64,000 nt of DNA. It comes from an uncultured Lachnospiraceae bacterium (GTDB lineage Bacteria > Bacillota > Clostridia > Lachnospirales > Lachnospiraceae). Below are positions 1-7,151 of this stretch, in pieces. Under the pieces are notes generated by a model that saw only the letters and a list, made by a program, of their open reading frames with translations, was not told the origin of the DNA and made no database searches. The translations under genes were made by a program, and so were the position numbers. Each line of letters begins with the position of its first letter. Positions within the stretch are counted from its first letter, which is position 1. The stretch spans positions 1 through 64,000 of the forward strand of contig CAMUYQ010000008.1 in NCBI GenBank assembly GCA_947165025.1, written 5' to 3'.

Positions 1-112
1 TCTATCTTAAAACTCTTACAGAGTTGCCCCCGTGCGTTTACCCCTTAACTTAACGGGTATCGTGTCCAATAATCACCACAGTTTGGGAGAGAAACACATT
101 TTCAGGTTTTGT

Positions 113-149
113 ATTGCGTATAATAAACATATCGTTTATAATACACAAT
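113..149 (+). promoter_or_regulatory. abiE promoter inside a 16-bp inverted repeat (candidate AbiEi operator)
   Basis: A -35 TTGCGT (114-119) and a perfect -10 TATAAT (137-142) lie 17 bp apart. The same stretch is an imperfect inverted repeat: arms 113-128 and 134-149, 14 of 16 positions matching, 5-nt spacer. It ends one base before the ATG at 150. AbiEi antitoxins are known to repress their own operon by binding inverted repeats at the promoter, so this is the natural operator. The predicted transcription start falls at about 149-150, so the mRNA would be leaderless or nearly so. Confidence 0.75.
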
Positions 150-968
150 ATGAATACAATGATTCTGAAACAGAATACTGGAATTCTTCGACCGTCAGAA
201 CTACCGGACTGGCTCACAGCGCATGGAATATCCGCCATAACATCCGAGGAATGTGCACACCTTTTAGGTATTTCCACAAACGAAGTCTCTCAAAGACTGG
301 TGAGACTTCGCGCGAAGAAACAGCTTGTTTCTGTAGCTAGGGGGCTATGGATCGTAGTTCCGGCTGAATTTCGTGAGATGGGGGCACCGGAGCCGATAAG
401 ATATATCCATAATCTAATGGAATTCTACGATTGCGATTATTGTGTTGGATGGCTTTCTGCCGCTTCCATTCACGGGGCGAGCCATCATGCACCTCAGGTC
501 TTCCAGATTGCAGTTTCAAAAAGCCTTCGGAAACGTCTGATAGGCAGAAGTGAATTGCAGTTCTATCTCAGATCCTATGTGCCACTGATCAGCAAGAAAA
601 AAGTATCCCTTTCAACCGGCTCAGTTTTTGTATGCTCTCCCGGAGCAACAATGCTTATGGCCGCTGCCGATCCGGCTTATTGTGCCGGAGTCGATAATGC
701 TGCCACAATAATCTGTGAACTGGCTGATAATCACCCGAATTTTATCAACGATGTTATGACGAATGCGCCTTTATTTCCACGGGCAGCGGTTCATCGTTTG
801 GGGTGGATTCTGGATCACCTAGCCGAAACACACGGTCTGGACGCGCTGTCCGATTACTGTTCCAAATCTTCGGAACCCACAGTGCTGTCTCCTGGTGGGG
901 GGAGATCCGGTTCTGTTGACAAGAAATGGTATGTTATAGAAAACAGGAGGATTGAAGCTGATATATGA
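150..968 (+). CDS. abiEi: AbiEi-type antitoxin / transcriptional repressor of a type IV toxin-antitoxin system
   Basis: A 272-residue protein with an N-terminal winged-helix region (about residues 25-70, including LLGISTNEVSQRLVRLRAK) followed by the AbiEi-type C-terminal antitoxin region, with the familiar GWLSAASIHGASHHAPQ block near residue 100. In the family the N-terminus represses the operon and the C-terminus neutralises the partner. The reading frame is open from a TTG at 114, but that codon is the promoter's -35 box, so I place the start at ATG 150 (ATG 159 also possible); neither has a clear Shine-Dalgarno site. The stop overlaps the next start by 4 bp (ATGA), showing translational coupling. 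Such pairs give phage abortive infection and stabilise mobile elements. Confidence 0.85.
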   Translation: MNTMILKQNTGILRPSELPDWLTAHGISAITSEECAHLLGISTNEVSQRLVRLRAKKQLVSVARGLWIVVPAEFREMGAPEPIRYIHNLMEFYDCDYCVGWLSAASIHGASHHAPQVFQIAVSKSLRKRLIGRSELQFYLRSYVPLISKKKVSLSTGSVFVCSPGATMLMAAADPAYCAGVDNAATIICELADNHPNFINDVMTNAPLFPRAAVHRLGWILDHLAETHGLDALSDYCSKSSEPTVLSPGGGRSGSVDKKWYVIENRRIEADI

Positions 969-1738
969 TTCCACGTGAAGATATTATAGCCTGGGGTGTA
1001 GAACACCCATGGCCCGAACTGGACCAGATAGAACAGGATCTGCTTTTGTCTCAGGCAATCTGTGAAATCGCAAACGATGATTTGCTTGGAACAGAACTCT
1101 CCCTTAGAGGTGGTACTGCATTCCATAAACTGTTCTTGAAAACCCCTTACAGATACAGTGAGGATCTTGACTATGTCCGCTCAACCGCAGGCGGAATAGG
1201 CGAGATAATAGATCATTTACGTGAGTTAGGTGAAAAAATTGGGTTTAATGTCGAGCGGAAGATCGGGAAATATCCGAAAGTTTATTGGAAATACACAGCT
1301 TCAAGCGGTATCCCGTCCAAGATCAAAATAGAGATAAACACTTTTGAAAGATCCCCGGCATTTGGAGTTTTCTTTATTAAACATGAAGTGGATTCACCAT
1401 ATTACAAAGGATCCGCAAAGGTACGGACCTTTCATCAGGAAGAACTTGTAGCGACAAAGATAAGAGCGCTCTACCAACGATCTAAAGGCCGGGATTTGTA
1501 TGATATATGGCTTGCCCTGACAGAACTTGATCTATCACCCGTGAAAATACTGGAGGCATTTCCCGTATACAGGCCTGAACAAATAACCGCCAAAAACAGT
1601 ATCAATAATCTGCACAAAAAACTATCCGATCGGCAATTTACTACTGATATAACAAATCTGATCCGCCGTGATGCTCCGGAATACGATATTAGCCTCGCGG
1701 GAGAGTTAGTAGAAAAAGAACTACTGGCAAAGTTATAA
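965..1738 (+). CDS. abiEii: AbiEii-type nucleotidyltransferase toxin
   Basis: 257 residues of the AbiEii/AbiGii nucleotidyltransferase family. The polymerase-beta-like signature is intact: GGTAFHK at about 49-55, then YSEDLDY at about 64-70 with the two acidic metal ligands. A later block, ELVATKIRALYQRSKGRDLYD (about 160-180), carries the conserved Lys/Arg/Asp residues of the family. AbiEii is the toxin of type IV systems; relatives transfer nucleotides to tRNA or other substrates, and the substrate here cannot be told from sequence. It is coupled to the antitoxin by a 4-bp overlap and followed by a strong hairpin. It looks full length and catalytically competent. Confidence 0.87.
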   Translation: MIPREDIIAWGVEHPWPELDQIEQDLLLSQAICEIANDDLLGTELSLRGGTAFHKLFLKTPYRYSEDLDYVRSTAGGIGEIIDHLRELGEKIGFNVERKIGKYPKVYWKYTASSGIPSKIKIEINTFERSPAFGVFFIKHEVDSPYYKGSAKVRTFHQEELVATKIRALYQRSKGRDLYDIWLALTELDLSPVKILEAFPVYRPEQITAKNSINNLHKKLSDRQFTTDITNLIRRDAPEYDISLAGELVEKELLAKL

Positions 1739-1797
1739 AAAGCCCCCTCAGATTTATATCTCTGAGGGGGGGAGTCGGGAGGTTATATATGAAAATG
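1739..1797 (-). terminator. Minus-strand terminator hairpin preceded by anti-RBS motif (copy 1 of 3)
   Basis: A 10-bp perfect hairpin (1743-1752 with 1761-1770) is followed on the minus strand by a T run and has no T run on the plus strand, so it terminates minus-strand transcription best. Next to it (plus 1777-1797) is GGGAGGTTATATATGAAAA, the complement of the minus-strand transcript. The same arrangement recurs at 14.35 and 16.85 kb. No clear minus-strand gene feeds this copy; a weak 48-codon ORF ends near 1808 but has no recognisable family. Confidence 0.55.
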
Positions 1798-1873
1798 ATT
1801 CTATCTGTCATACCTTGTAAAGATCGATGAAAGGGATATCGTGTTTATACAGCAGTGCGCAAACTAGTAATCT

Positions 1874-1902
1874 CTTGACGCATTCGAACATTCGTTCTAT
1901 AC
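1874..1902 (+). promoter_or_regulatory. Promoter with a LexA (SOS) box in its spacer
   Basis: A -35 TTGACG (1874-1879) and a -10 TATACT (1897-1902) are separated by exactly 17 bp. The spacer contains GAACATTCGTTC (1885-1896), which fits the Gram-positive LexA/DinR core GAAC-N4-GTTC and has the flanking C on one side. A box between -35 and -10 is the usual position for LexA repression. It drives the gene at 1970 with a leader of about 60 nt containing an AT-rich dyad near 1921-1940. Confidence 0.7.
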
Positions 1903-1969
1903 TATTGGACACGGGGCAAAATTTAATTGCAAAATTAAAACTGTACTTTAGCATGCATGGGAGCAGGGT

Positions 1970-2269
1970 ATGGCTGTATCTATCACCAAAAACATAGACA
2001 TGATCTGTCAGCACAATTCCGACGGTTCGATCATACCGCTTAAGATACGTATGGAAGATGATGACGGGATGATGCAGGAATACAAGGTCCGGGCGTATAA
2101 GGACCTGAGATATAAGGGAAGTACGTTCGATATGCCCGATGTGAGCAGGATCCACACATCCGGGATCTATCCCTTTGATGTCAAGATCGAAAGCTTCGGC
2201 AGTGAGCGGACGTTAAAGCTCTTCTACAACAGCTATGAGCACACATGGAAGCTGGCCGGAAGGCAGTAG
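1970..2269 (+). CDS. Conserved small protein of unknown function, probably SOS-regulated
   Basis: 99 residues, start ATG with GGGAGCAGGGT just upstream. There is no signal peptide or membrane segment. The composition suggests a small beta-rich fold (SIIPLKIRMEDDDG, RTLKLFYNSYEHTWKL). From memory it resembles the roughly 90-residue protein often encoded beside dinB/Y-family polymerase genes in Clostridia (which begins around an I-x-M-I-C block and ends with a C/T-W-x-L block); I cannot confirm this by search. The LexA-type box in its promoter supports a DNA-damage connection. It stands alone here, followed by a hairpin at 2276. Confidence 0.7.
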   Translation: MAVSITKNIDMICQHNSDGSIIPLKIRMEDDDGMMQEYKVRAYKDLRYKGSTFDMPDVSRIHTSGIYPFDVKIESFGSERTLKLFYNSYEHTWKLAGRQ

Positions 2270-2275
2270 TAACAG

Positions 2276-2297
2276 CCCCGGGCCTTACGGTCCGGGG
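2276..2297. terminator. GC-rich hairpin between convergent genes
   Basis: A 9-bp stem, CCCCGGGCC (2276-2284) with GGTCCGGGG (2289-2297), and a TTAC loop sit between the plus-strand gene ending at 2269 and the minus-strand operon ending at 2342. Neither side has a long T run, so it may be a weak or bidirectional terminator. A second AT-rich dyad, TTAAG...CTTAA, follows at about 2314-2328. Confidence 0.5.
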
Positions 2298-2341
2298 ACT
2301 CTGTCTCCTGTTAAGTTTTCTCTTAAGCTGACTTCTTCATG

Positions 2342-2929
2342 TTAGGAATCTGCCACGTCACATATCAGTTCAACACATTTATCGATACCGATAGTCGAAC
2401 TCTTTACGCACAGATCATAGTAATCGGCATTGCCGAACTCCGTATTCGTGTAGTGTTTGCAATACTTCTTTCTGGCCCTGTCCACGGTGTTGATGTCCTC
2501 GATTATCTTATCTTCGGAAACACCGGGCATCCTCTCCTGAAGGATACGGATGCGGAAATGCTCGGATGCCGCCACAAATACGTGAAGCGTCCTGTCGAAC
2601 TCCTTCAGTATGATATTGGCATTCCTGCCGACTATGACACACTTGCCTTTTTCTGCGACACTTCGTATTGCTTCCCTCTGCGCGTTGAACAGTCTCTCAT
2701 CAAGGGACTTGTTGTAAAAATCAAACAGGCTCTGACCGAATCCGAACTCCGCAGGAACCTTCTCGTCATACTTTCTTATCTCATCAGGCGTAAGGTTGCC
2801 GCTCTTTAAGGCTGCACGAAGGATCATATCCTTATCGCAGTAATAATACCCCAGTTTTTCGGCAACAGCACGGCCGATAGTGCTTCCTCCGGCTCCGAAC
2901 TGTCTGCTTATGGTGATAATGCTTTTCAT
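2342..2929 (-). CDS. Cytidylate kinase-like family protein
   Basis: 195 residues with an N-terminal P-loop variant, RQFGAGGSTIGR (about residues 9-20), typical of the cytidylate-kinase-like family that is common in Lachnospiraceae and distinct from housekeeping Cmk. A conserved block, KGKCVIVGRNANIIL, lies mid-protein and an R-rich region, DRARKKYCKHYT, near residue 150. The family is annotated as nucleotide kinase, but its substrate is generally unproven. It is the last gene of the amino-acid transporter operon, 11 bp after the ATPase gene, with GGAGGCAGTC upstream of ATG. Cytoplasmic. Confidence 0.8.
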   Translation of the reverse strand: MKSIITISRQFGAGGSTIGRAVAEKLGYYYCDKDMILRAALKSGNLTPDEIRKYDEKVPAEFGFGQSLFDFYNKSLDERLFNAQREAIRSVAEKGKCVIVGRNANIILKEFDRTLHVFVAASEHFRIRILQERMPGVSEDKIIEDINTVDRARKKYCKHYTNTEFGNADYYDLCVKSSTIGIDKCVELICDVADS

Positions 2930-2940
2930 GACTGCCTCCG

Positions 2941-3684
2941 TTATAAAACCTTATTTAAGAAATCAATGGTGCGCTCTTCCTTGGGGTTGAGCAGGACTTC
3001 CTGAGGTGTACCTTCTTCAACTATATATCCGCCGTCCATAAAGATGACTCTGTCGCAGACTTCCCTTGCAAATCCCATTTCGTGTGTAACGATCACCATT
3101 GTCATGCCTTCTGCGGCAAGATCCTTCATGACCTGAAGTACTTCTCCTACCATCTCGGGATCAAGTGCCGATGTTGGTTCATCAAACAGCATTATATCCG
3201 GCTGCATGCAAAGAGCCCTTGCAATGGCAACCCTCTGTTTCTGTCCGCCTGAAAGCTGGCTCGGATAGCTTGCTTCCTTTTCGGAAAGTCCGACCTTTTC
3301 AAGCATCTGCCTGGCACGGCTGACAGCCTCTTCTTTTGAGCACTTCTTCAGCTGTACGGGCGCAAGTGTCAGGTTATCAAGTATGTTCAGGTTGTTGAAC
3401 AGATTGAAATGCTGGAATACCATTCCGATATTTTCCCTGACCTTGTTGATGTTGGTGTCCTTTGCGGTTATATCCGTTTCGCCGATCATGATCTTCCCGG
3501 CAGTGGCCTTTTCGAGTCTGTTCAGGCAGCGCAGAAATGTGGATTTTCCCGAACCTGACGGGCCGATCACACATACCACTTCTCCCTTGTAAACCTCCAT
3601 GGATATATCCTTAAGGACCTCAAGATCTTCGAAATTCTTTTTTAAATTATCAACTTTTATCTTAACAATGCTTTTATCTGCCAA
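2941..3684 (-). CDS. Polar amino acid ABC transporter ATP-binding protein (GlnQ/HisP type)
   Basis: 247 residues with Walker [10 protein letters not shown]-loop in [10 protein letters not shown], signature [15 protein letters not shown] and Walker [14 protein letters not shown], all intact. It powers import of a polar amino acid with the adjacent permease and binding protein. The frame is open back to ATG 3702, but a strong AAAGGAGG sits seven bases before a TTG at 3684, so the protein very likely begins LADKSIVKI. That start lies inside the end of the permease gene (11-bp overlap), consistent with translational coupling. Confidence 0.9.
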   Translation of the reverse strand: MADKSIVKIKVDNLKKNFEDLEVLKDISMEVYKGEVVCVIGPSGSGKSTFLRCLNRLEKATAGKIMIGETDITAKDTNINKVRENIGMVFQHFNLFNNLNILDNLTLAPVQLKKCSKEEAVSRARQMLEKVGLSEKEASYPSQLSGGQKQRVAIARALCMQPDIMLFDEPTSALDPEMVGEVLQVMKDLAAEGMTMVIVTHEMGFAREVCDRVIFMDGGYIVEEGTPQEVLLNPKEERTIDFLNKVL

Positions 3685-4345
3685 CGTTAAGCCTCCTTTC
3701 AACCACCTTTGCGCTCCTTGAAAGGATGGTGATGACGATGAGATACATCACTCCTACGATCGCCCAGGTCTGGAAGGACATGAATGTATTTGCCTGTACA
3801 TTCTTGGCCGTATTAACAAGTTCCGGAAATCCGATAACGGATAGGATCGATGTATCCTTGAGCGTGATGATGAACTGATTGATGAACGTGGGGATCATTG
3901 TCTTGATCGCCTGCGGAAGGACCACCTTCCTCATCGCCATACCGTATGTAAGACCCAGCGAACGCGCTGCTTCCATCTGTCCGATATCGACAGACAGTAT
4001 GCCCGCACGTACGATCTCAGCCATGTACGCACCGCAGTTAAGCGCCAGACAGATCGTACCCGCCTGCAGCGCCGTCAGCGTCATCGAAAATCCTCCTATT
4101 ATCGTATTGAAGAAATACGGGATACCGAAGTAGATAAAAAATGCAAGAACGATCATCGGAACACCGCGGATAACATCAACAAACACCTGCGAAATAACGT
4201 TGCAGACCCTGTTTTTCAGTACACCCATGATACCGAAAATCATTCCGATGATACAGGCAAAAAACAATCCCAAAAGAGCCAGGAGAAGCGTCCGTCCCAT
4301 GGCCACAAGAAGCATTGTTCCGTATACAGTGATAATTTTAATCAT
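3674..4345 (-). CDS. Amino acid ABC transporter permease (His/Glu/Gln family)
   Basis: 223 residues with about five hydrophobic segments and the permease EAA loop ([22 protein letters not shown]) that docks to the ATPase. Family-typical [19 protein letters not shown] lies near residue 60. The frame extends to 4405, but GAGG eight bases before ATG 4345 and the hydrophobic MIKIITVYG start support the shorter form. One permease suggests a homodimeric channel. It sits 65 bp after the binding protein gene and overlaps the ATPase gene. Confidence 0.88.
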   Translation of the reverse strand: MIKIITVYGTMLLVAMGRTLLLALLGLFFACIIGMIFGIMGVLKNRVCNVISQVFVDVIRGVPMIVLAFFIYFGIPYFFNTIIGGFSMTLTALQAGTICLALNCGAYMAEIVRAGILSVDIGQMEAARSLGLTYGMAMRKVVLPQAIKTMIPTFINQFIITLKDTSILSVIGFPELVNTAKNVQANTFMSFQTWAIVGVMYLIVITILSRSAKVVERRLNVGR

Positions 4346-4410
4346 TGATCGTTCCTCAAATCCCAGAATTAGCGGACCGGGCAGACAGTGCTGCCCGATC
4401 CCCATGATTT

Positions 4411-5211
4411 TTATTCACCAAGATACTTGGCGATTATCTTATCATATGTGCCGTTTGCCTTGATGTTTGCAAGTCCGGCATTGAACATGTCAATAAGCTG
4501 CTGGTTGTCCTTGTTGAAGATAGCGAATCCGTATGCTGCAGGATCGTTACCTGTTCCGTCAACGAGCTTCATTGCGATGCCTGTATCCTTGATGTTTGAA
4601 GCCATGATCGGCGTATCATCAAATACAGCTGCAACCTGTCCGCCTACAACAGCCTGGTACATTGTCGGTGAATCCTCAAAGTATGTGATCTCGAACTTGT
4701 ACTGGTCTTTAAGGCTTTCAGCATATGTTGCGCTCATTGTACCTGTCTTTACGGCAACAGACTTGCCTTCAAGATCAGTGAATCCCTTGATATCGGATGA
4801 AGATTCTACAGCCATGCTCTGGTTGGCATCATAGTAACCGTCAGAGAAGATCCAGCCGGATTCTTTTCTCTCATCAGTGATCGAAGCGCCGGCGATCATA
4901 CCGTCAGCCTGTCCTGCCTGACATGCAGCAATTGAAGCATCCCATCCGAGGATCTGTATCTCATATTTAAAGCCCTGGTCCTCAGCTACCGCTTTAATGA
5001 TATCCATATCGATACCGACGAAATCTCCGTTGTCATCCTTGTACTCAAAAGGCTTGAACGCTGTATCGGTTGCGATCTTCCAAACCTTTCCCGATTCGTC
5101 TGCCTTTGCCTCTGAGCCTGCATCAGCTGCGGGGGCCTGTGCTGCAGCTCCGCATCCTGTAAGAGCCAGCATCATACAAGCTGTCAACATACAAACAATT
5201 CTCTTTTTCAT
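4411..5211 (-). CDS. Amino acid ABC transporter substrate-binding lipoprotein
   Basis: 266 residues. An N-terminal lipoprotein signal MKKRIVCMLTACMMLALTGC with the lipobox LTGC at the end predicts anchoring to the outer face of the membrane. The mature part is a type II periplasmic binding domain: DTAFKPFEYKDDNGDFVGID, the usual ligand loop near the start, then GASITDERKESGWIFSDGYYD, and a C-terminal LANIKANGTYDKIIAKYLG. I chose the start at 5211 because AAAGGAGAG precedes ATGAAAAAG and the signal begins there. The ATG overlaps the stop of the amidotransferase gene (ATGA). Ligand specificity is not visible. Confidence 0.9.
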   Translation of the reverse strand: MKKRIVCMLTACMMLALTGCGAAAQAPAADAGSEAKADESGKVWKIATDTAFKPFEYKDDNGDFVGIDMDIIKAVAEDQGFKYEIQILGWDASIAACQAGQADGMIAGASITDERKESGWIFSDGYYDANQSMAVESSSDIKGFTDLEGKSVAVKTGTMSATYAESLKDQYKFEITYFEDSPTMYQAVVGGQVAAVFDDTPIMASNIKDTGIAMKLVDGTGNDPAAYGFAIFNKDNQQLIDMFNAGLANIKANGTYDKIIAKYLGE

Positions 5212-5930
5212 AATACTTCTCTCCTTTCTTTCAGGCATTCATCAACGAACGCCTTTACAAGCAACATGCTTTCCCTGTTATTATTATAGGAAAACTCGGG
5301 ATGCCACTGCACCCCTATCGCAAATCTGTGATCTCTCACAGCAATTGCCTCAACAATGCCGTCCGAAGCTACGGCCATCTGTATCACCTTCGGGGACAGG
5401 TCCTTTACGGCCTGATGGTGATAACTGTTCACTTCATGAACTCCCGCCCCTATTATATCCGCAAGCTGCGTATTGTCCGCAACCTCCACGCTGTGTGCCG
5501 CTCTGTCATACGGCGGTGTCATGTGATGATCCACGGTACTGTCATGCTCGGTCGGAAGATCCTGATACAGCGTTCCTCCGAGATGCGCATTTATGAACTG
5601 TATCCCGCGGCAGATCCCAAGAAGCGGTTTATCATCTTTAAGACAGCGGTCCAGAAGATATCCTTCCATAGAATCCCTTAACGTGCACGTTGCAGCGCAT
5701 TCGCTGCTTCTTGTTGCGCCGTACACTTCAGGCGAGACATCATGGCCCCCGGTAAACATTATACCGTCGCAGAGACTGTATGCATCAGAAAGTTCGGACT
5801 CATCATCGGTCAGCGGGAGCATTATCGGCAGCCCACCGCAGCTTTCTATGACCTTCATGTATCCGGGAAGCATCCAGTAGCTGTCTTTGTCATCATCATA
5901 TAATGTAGTCAGTCCGATAACCGGTCTCAT
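5208..5930 (-). CDS. Gamma-glutamyl-gamma-aminobutyrate hydrolase-like class I amidotransferase (peptidase C26)
   Basis: 240 residues of the PuuD-like C26 family. The nucleophile is the cysteine in LLGICRGIQFINAHLGG, and the His-Glu pair is in GVQWHPEFS near the C-terminus; the fold start MRPVIGLTTLYDDDKD is also typical. The family hydrolyses gamma-glutamyl amides in the cytoplasm. Being first in the operon with an amino-acid importer suggests that the imported compound, or its gamma-glutamyl derivative, is processed here, but the substrate is inferred. The RBS is GAGGGG before ATG. Confidence 0.87.
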   Translation of the reverse strand: MRPVIGLTTLYDDDKDSYWMLPGYMKVIESCGGLPIMLPLTDDESELSDAYSLCDGIMFTGGHDVSPEVYGATRSSECAATCTLRDSMEGYLLDRCLKDDKPLLGICRGIQFINAHLGGTLYQDLPTEHDSTVDHHMTPPYDRAAHSVEVADNTQLADIIGAGVHEVNSYHHQAVKDLSPKVIQMAVASDGIVEAIAVRDHRFAIGVQWHPEFSYNNNRESMLLVKAFVDECLKERREVL

Positions 5931-5968
5931 CGAAGTACGCCCCTCTTAAGCCACATGTCTTAATATAG

Positions 5969-5995
5969 AAAAAGGGCTGTAGAAACTTACAGCCC
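5969..5995 (-). terminator. Intrinsic terminator about 35 nt after the operon promoter (attenuator candidate)
   Basis: On the minus strand GGGCTGTA (5995-5988) pairs with TACAGCCC (5981-5974), followed directly by five T. It lies between the consensus promoter at 6010-6038 and the amidotransferase start at 5930. It could instead be the terminator of the upstream gene at 6062, but the promoter reads into it either way. Confidence 0.75.
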
Positions 5996-6009
5996 CATTG
6001 CGATTTCTT

Positions 6010-6038
6010 ATTATATTGTCTATAGAAGGAAATGTCAA
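6010..6038 (-). promoter_or_regulatory. Perfect consensus sigma-A promoter of the amino-acid transporter operon
   Basis: On the minus strand TTGACA (6038-6033), a 17-bp spacer and TATAAT (6015-6010) match consensus exactly. Transcription should start near 6003. A terminator hairpin follows within 35 nt, so most transcripts would be short unless antitermination occurs. Confidence 0.88.
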
Positions 6039-6061
6039 TTACAGTCGGGTGTTATTTTATT

Positions 6062-6250
6062 CTATGAGCAGTTGATCTTTGTTCCGGCCTGGATGTCTCC
6101 GACCGTCTCACGTCTGACTCTCATATACACCTTCTCGATCTCCTCATACGGAAACTGAATGAAGGCATCACAAAGGTCATCAAATCCCATCCCGGTCCGG
6201 GCCATATTTTCGATCGCTCTTATATCACGTTCTGAAAGTTTTATTATCAT
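6062..6250 (-). CDS. Small conserved-looking protein, function unknown
   Basis: 62 residues, largely helical, starting MIIKLSERDIRAIENMARTG, with no signal peptide. The N-terminal LSERDIRAIENMARTGMGFDDLCDAF resembles a short helix-turn-helix arrangement (a guess from pattern only). It has its own promoter (TTGTCA-17-TATTAT at 6283-6311) and a moderate AGAAAG-type RBS. I do not recognise a family. It lies between the transporter operon and the divergent XRE regulator, so a regulatory role is possible but unproven. Confidence 0.55.
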   Translation of the reverse strand: MIIKLSERDIRAIENMARTGMGFDDLCDAFIQFPYEEIEKVYMRVRRETVGDIQAGTKINCS

Positions 6251-6282
6251 ATGATATTTCTTTCTTCAGATTTTCTGTTTCA

Positions 6283-6311
6283 ATAATACAATCGTTGAAA
6301 ACAAATGACAA
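6283..6311 (-). promoter_or_regulatory. Promoter of the 62-residue gene
   Basis: On the minus strand -35 TTGTCA (6311-6306), 17-bp spacer, -10 TATTAT (6288-6283). It lies 33 bp before the ATG at 6250. Confidence 0.65.
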
Positions 6312-6455
6312 GGAGAAAAAGTTGTTAACCGAACCGGTCGGAGGTGTTTTTAGGGGTCTGAACGGACTGATTTTTATTCTATGCTCCTCCCGTGATCCCC
6401 TTATTGTCTGTCCCTTCGGTCCTTGATATGTCATTTTTACAGCTGTATTTTTATT

Positions 6456-6502
6456 TTGACATTTATATTCCAATATGGTATGTTATATTTCCCACTTGGA
6501 AT
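6456..6502 (+). promoter_or_regulatory. Promoter and candidate autoregulatory operator of the XRE regulator
   Basis: TTGACA (6456-6461), 17 bp, TATGTT (6479-6484). An inverted repeat ATTCCAA (6467-6473) / TTGGAAT (6496-6502) brackets the -10 box, a plausible binding site for the XRE dimer encoded downstream. The assignment to this regulator is inference. Confidence 0.65.
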
Positions 6503-6525
6503 TGTCATCACCGGAGGTCTTACGT

Positions 6526-7095
6526 ATGGAAAAGGCAGAGAAAAAGAATAAAGAAGGCATCCAGCAAACGATCATCGAGAAGATCGAAGCCCTGATGGAG
6601 GAGAATAAGATCAATCAGGCTACCCTCGCACGCGAGATCGATATAGGGCAGGCGCAGCTCAGCAAGTGCTTAAGTCGTAAAGGCAACAATTACTTCAGCA
6701 TTGATACGCTTATCAGGCTCTCCGACTACTTCAATGTCCCGGTGGACCATCTTCTCGGTCGCGCCACATTGAGAGTCGAAGATAAGCCCCGGTCAAACGC
6801 AGATATCTGCCGTCACCTGGTCAATCTGATAGAGACCGGTACGGTCAATATGATCAGCGCTTCCGTCACCGAAAATACCTCCCAGGCAGACAAAAAAGAG
6901 AAGAAAAAAAACTCATACAAGGTATTATATTTTTCAAATTATATCCCGGATGGAAATTATCATCCGAAGGGGATCGAGATCAATGCTTTCATCGAATACT
7001 ATCTCAAGCTCCGTGACCTTTATAAAAAAGACGACCTCCCAAAGGCGTTTTTTGAACAGGCCATAGAAGATCGTCTGAACCAGATGCGCTATTAA
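6526..7095 (+). CDS. XRE-family transcriptional regulator with C-terminal extension
   Basis: 189 residues. The N-terminal Cro/CI-type helix-turn-helix spans about residues 15-75 (NKINQATLAREIDIGQAQLS; then FSIDTLIRLSDYFNVPVDHLLG). The remainder is charged and has no recognised domain, with ALIEAYYLKLRDLYK-like helices that could mediate dimerisation (NAFIEYYLKLRDLYKK in this sequence). The start at 6526 is chosen because GGAGG lies eight bases upstream; the frame is open further back across the promoter. It is divergent from the 62-residue gene and convergent with the DUF3298-like lipoprotein gene. Target genes are unknown; autoregulation is likely. Confidence 0.82.
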   Translation: MEKAEKKNKEGIQQTIIEKIEALMEENKINQATLAREIDIGQAQLSKCLSRKGNNYFSIDTLIRLSDYFNVPVDHLLGRATLRVEDKPRSNADICRHLVNLIETGTVNMISASVTENTSQADKKEKKKNSYKVLYFSNYIPDGNYHPKGIEINAFIEYYLKLRDLYKKDDLPKAFFEQAIEDRLNQMRY

Positions 7096-7151
7096 ACTGA
7101 TAGTGTTATTTATTGTTTTTGTCGTTTAGCGTCATGTGTTATTGAATTCTG

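Noticed and set aside
32..340. Plus-strand 102-codon ORF at the left edge
   Set aside because: It crosses the AbiE promoter and the true abiEi gene in another frame, has no RBS and no recognisable family.
1808..2155. Minus-strand 115-codon ORF opposite the SOS-type gene
   Set aside because: It mostly mirrors the 99-residue gene, which has a promoter with a LexA box; no RBS or family. Its last 48 codons could only be kept as a weak possibility.
6225..6473. Minus-strand 82-codon ORF overlapping the 62-residue gene
   Set aside because: It covers two promoters and has no convincing protein features.
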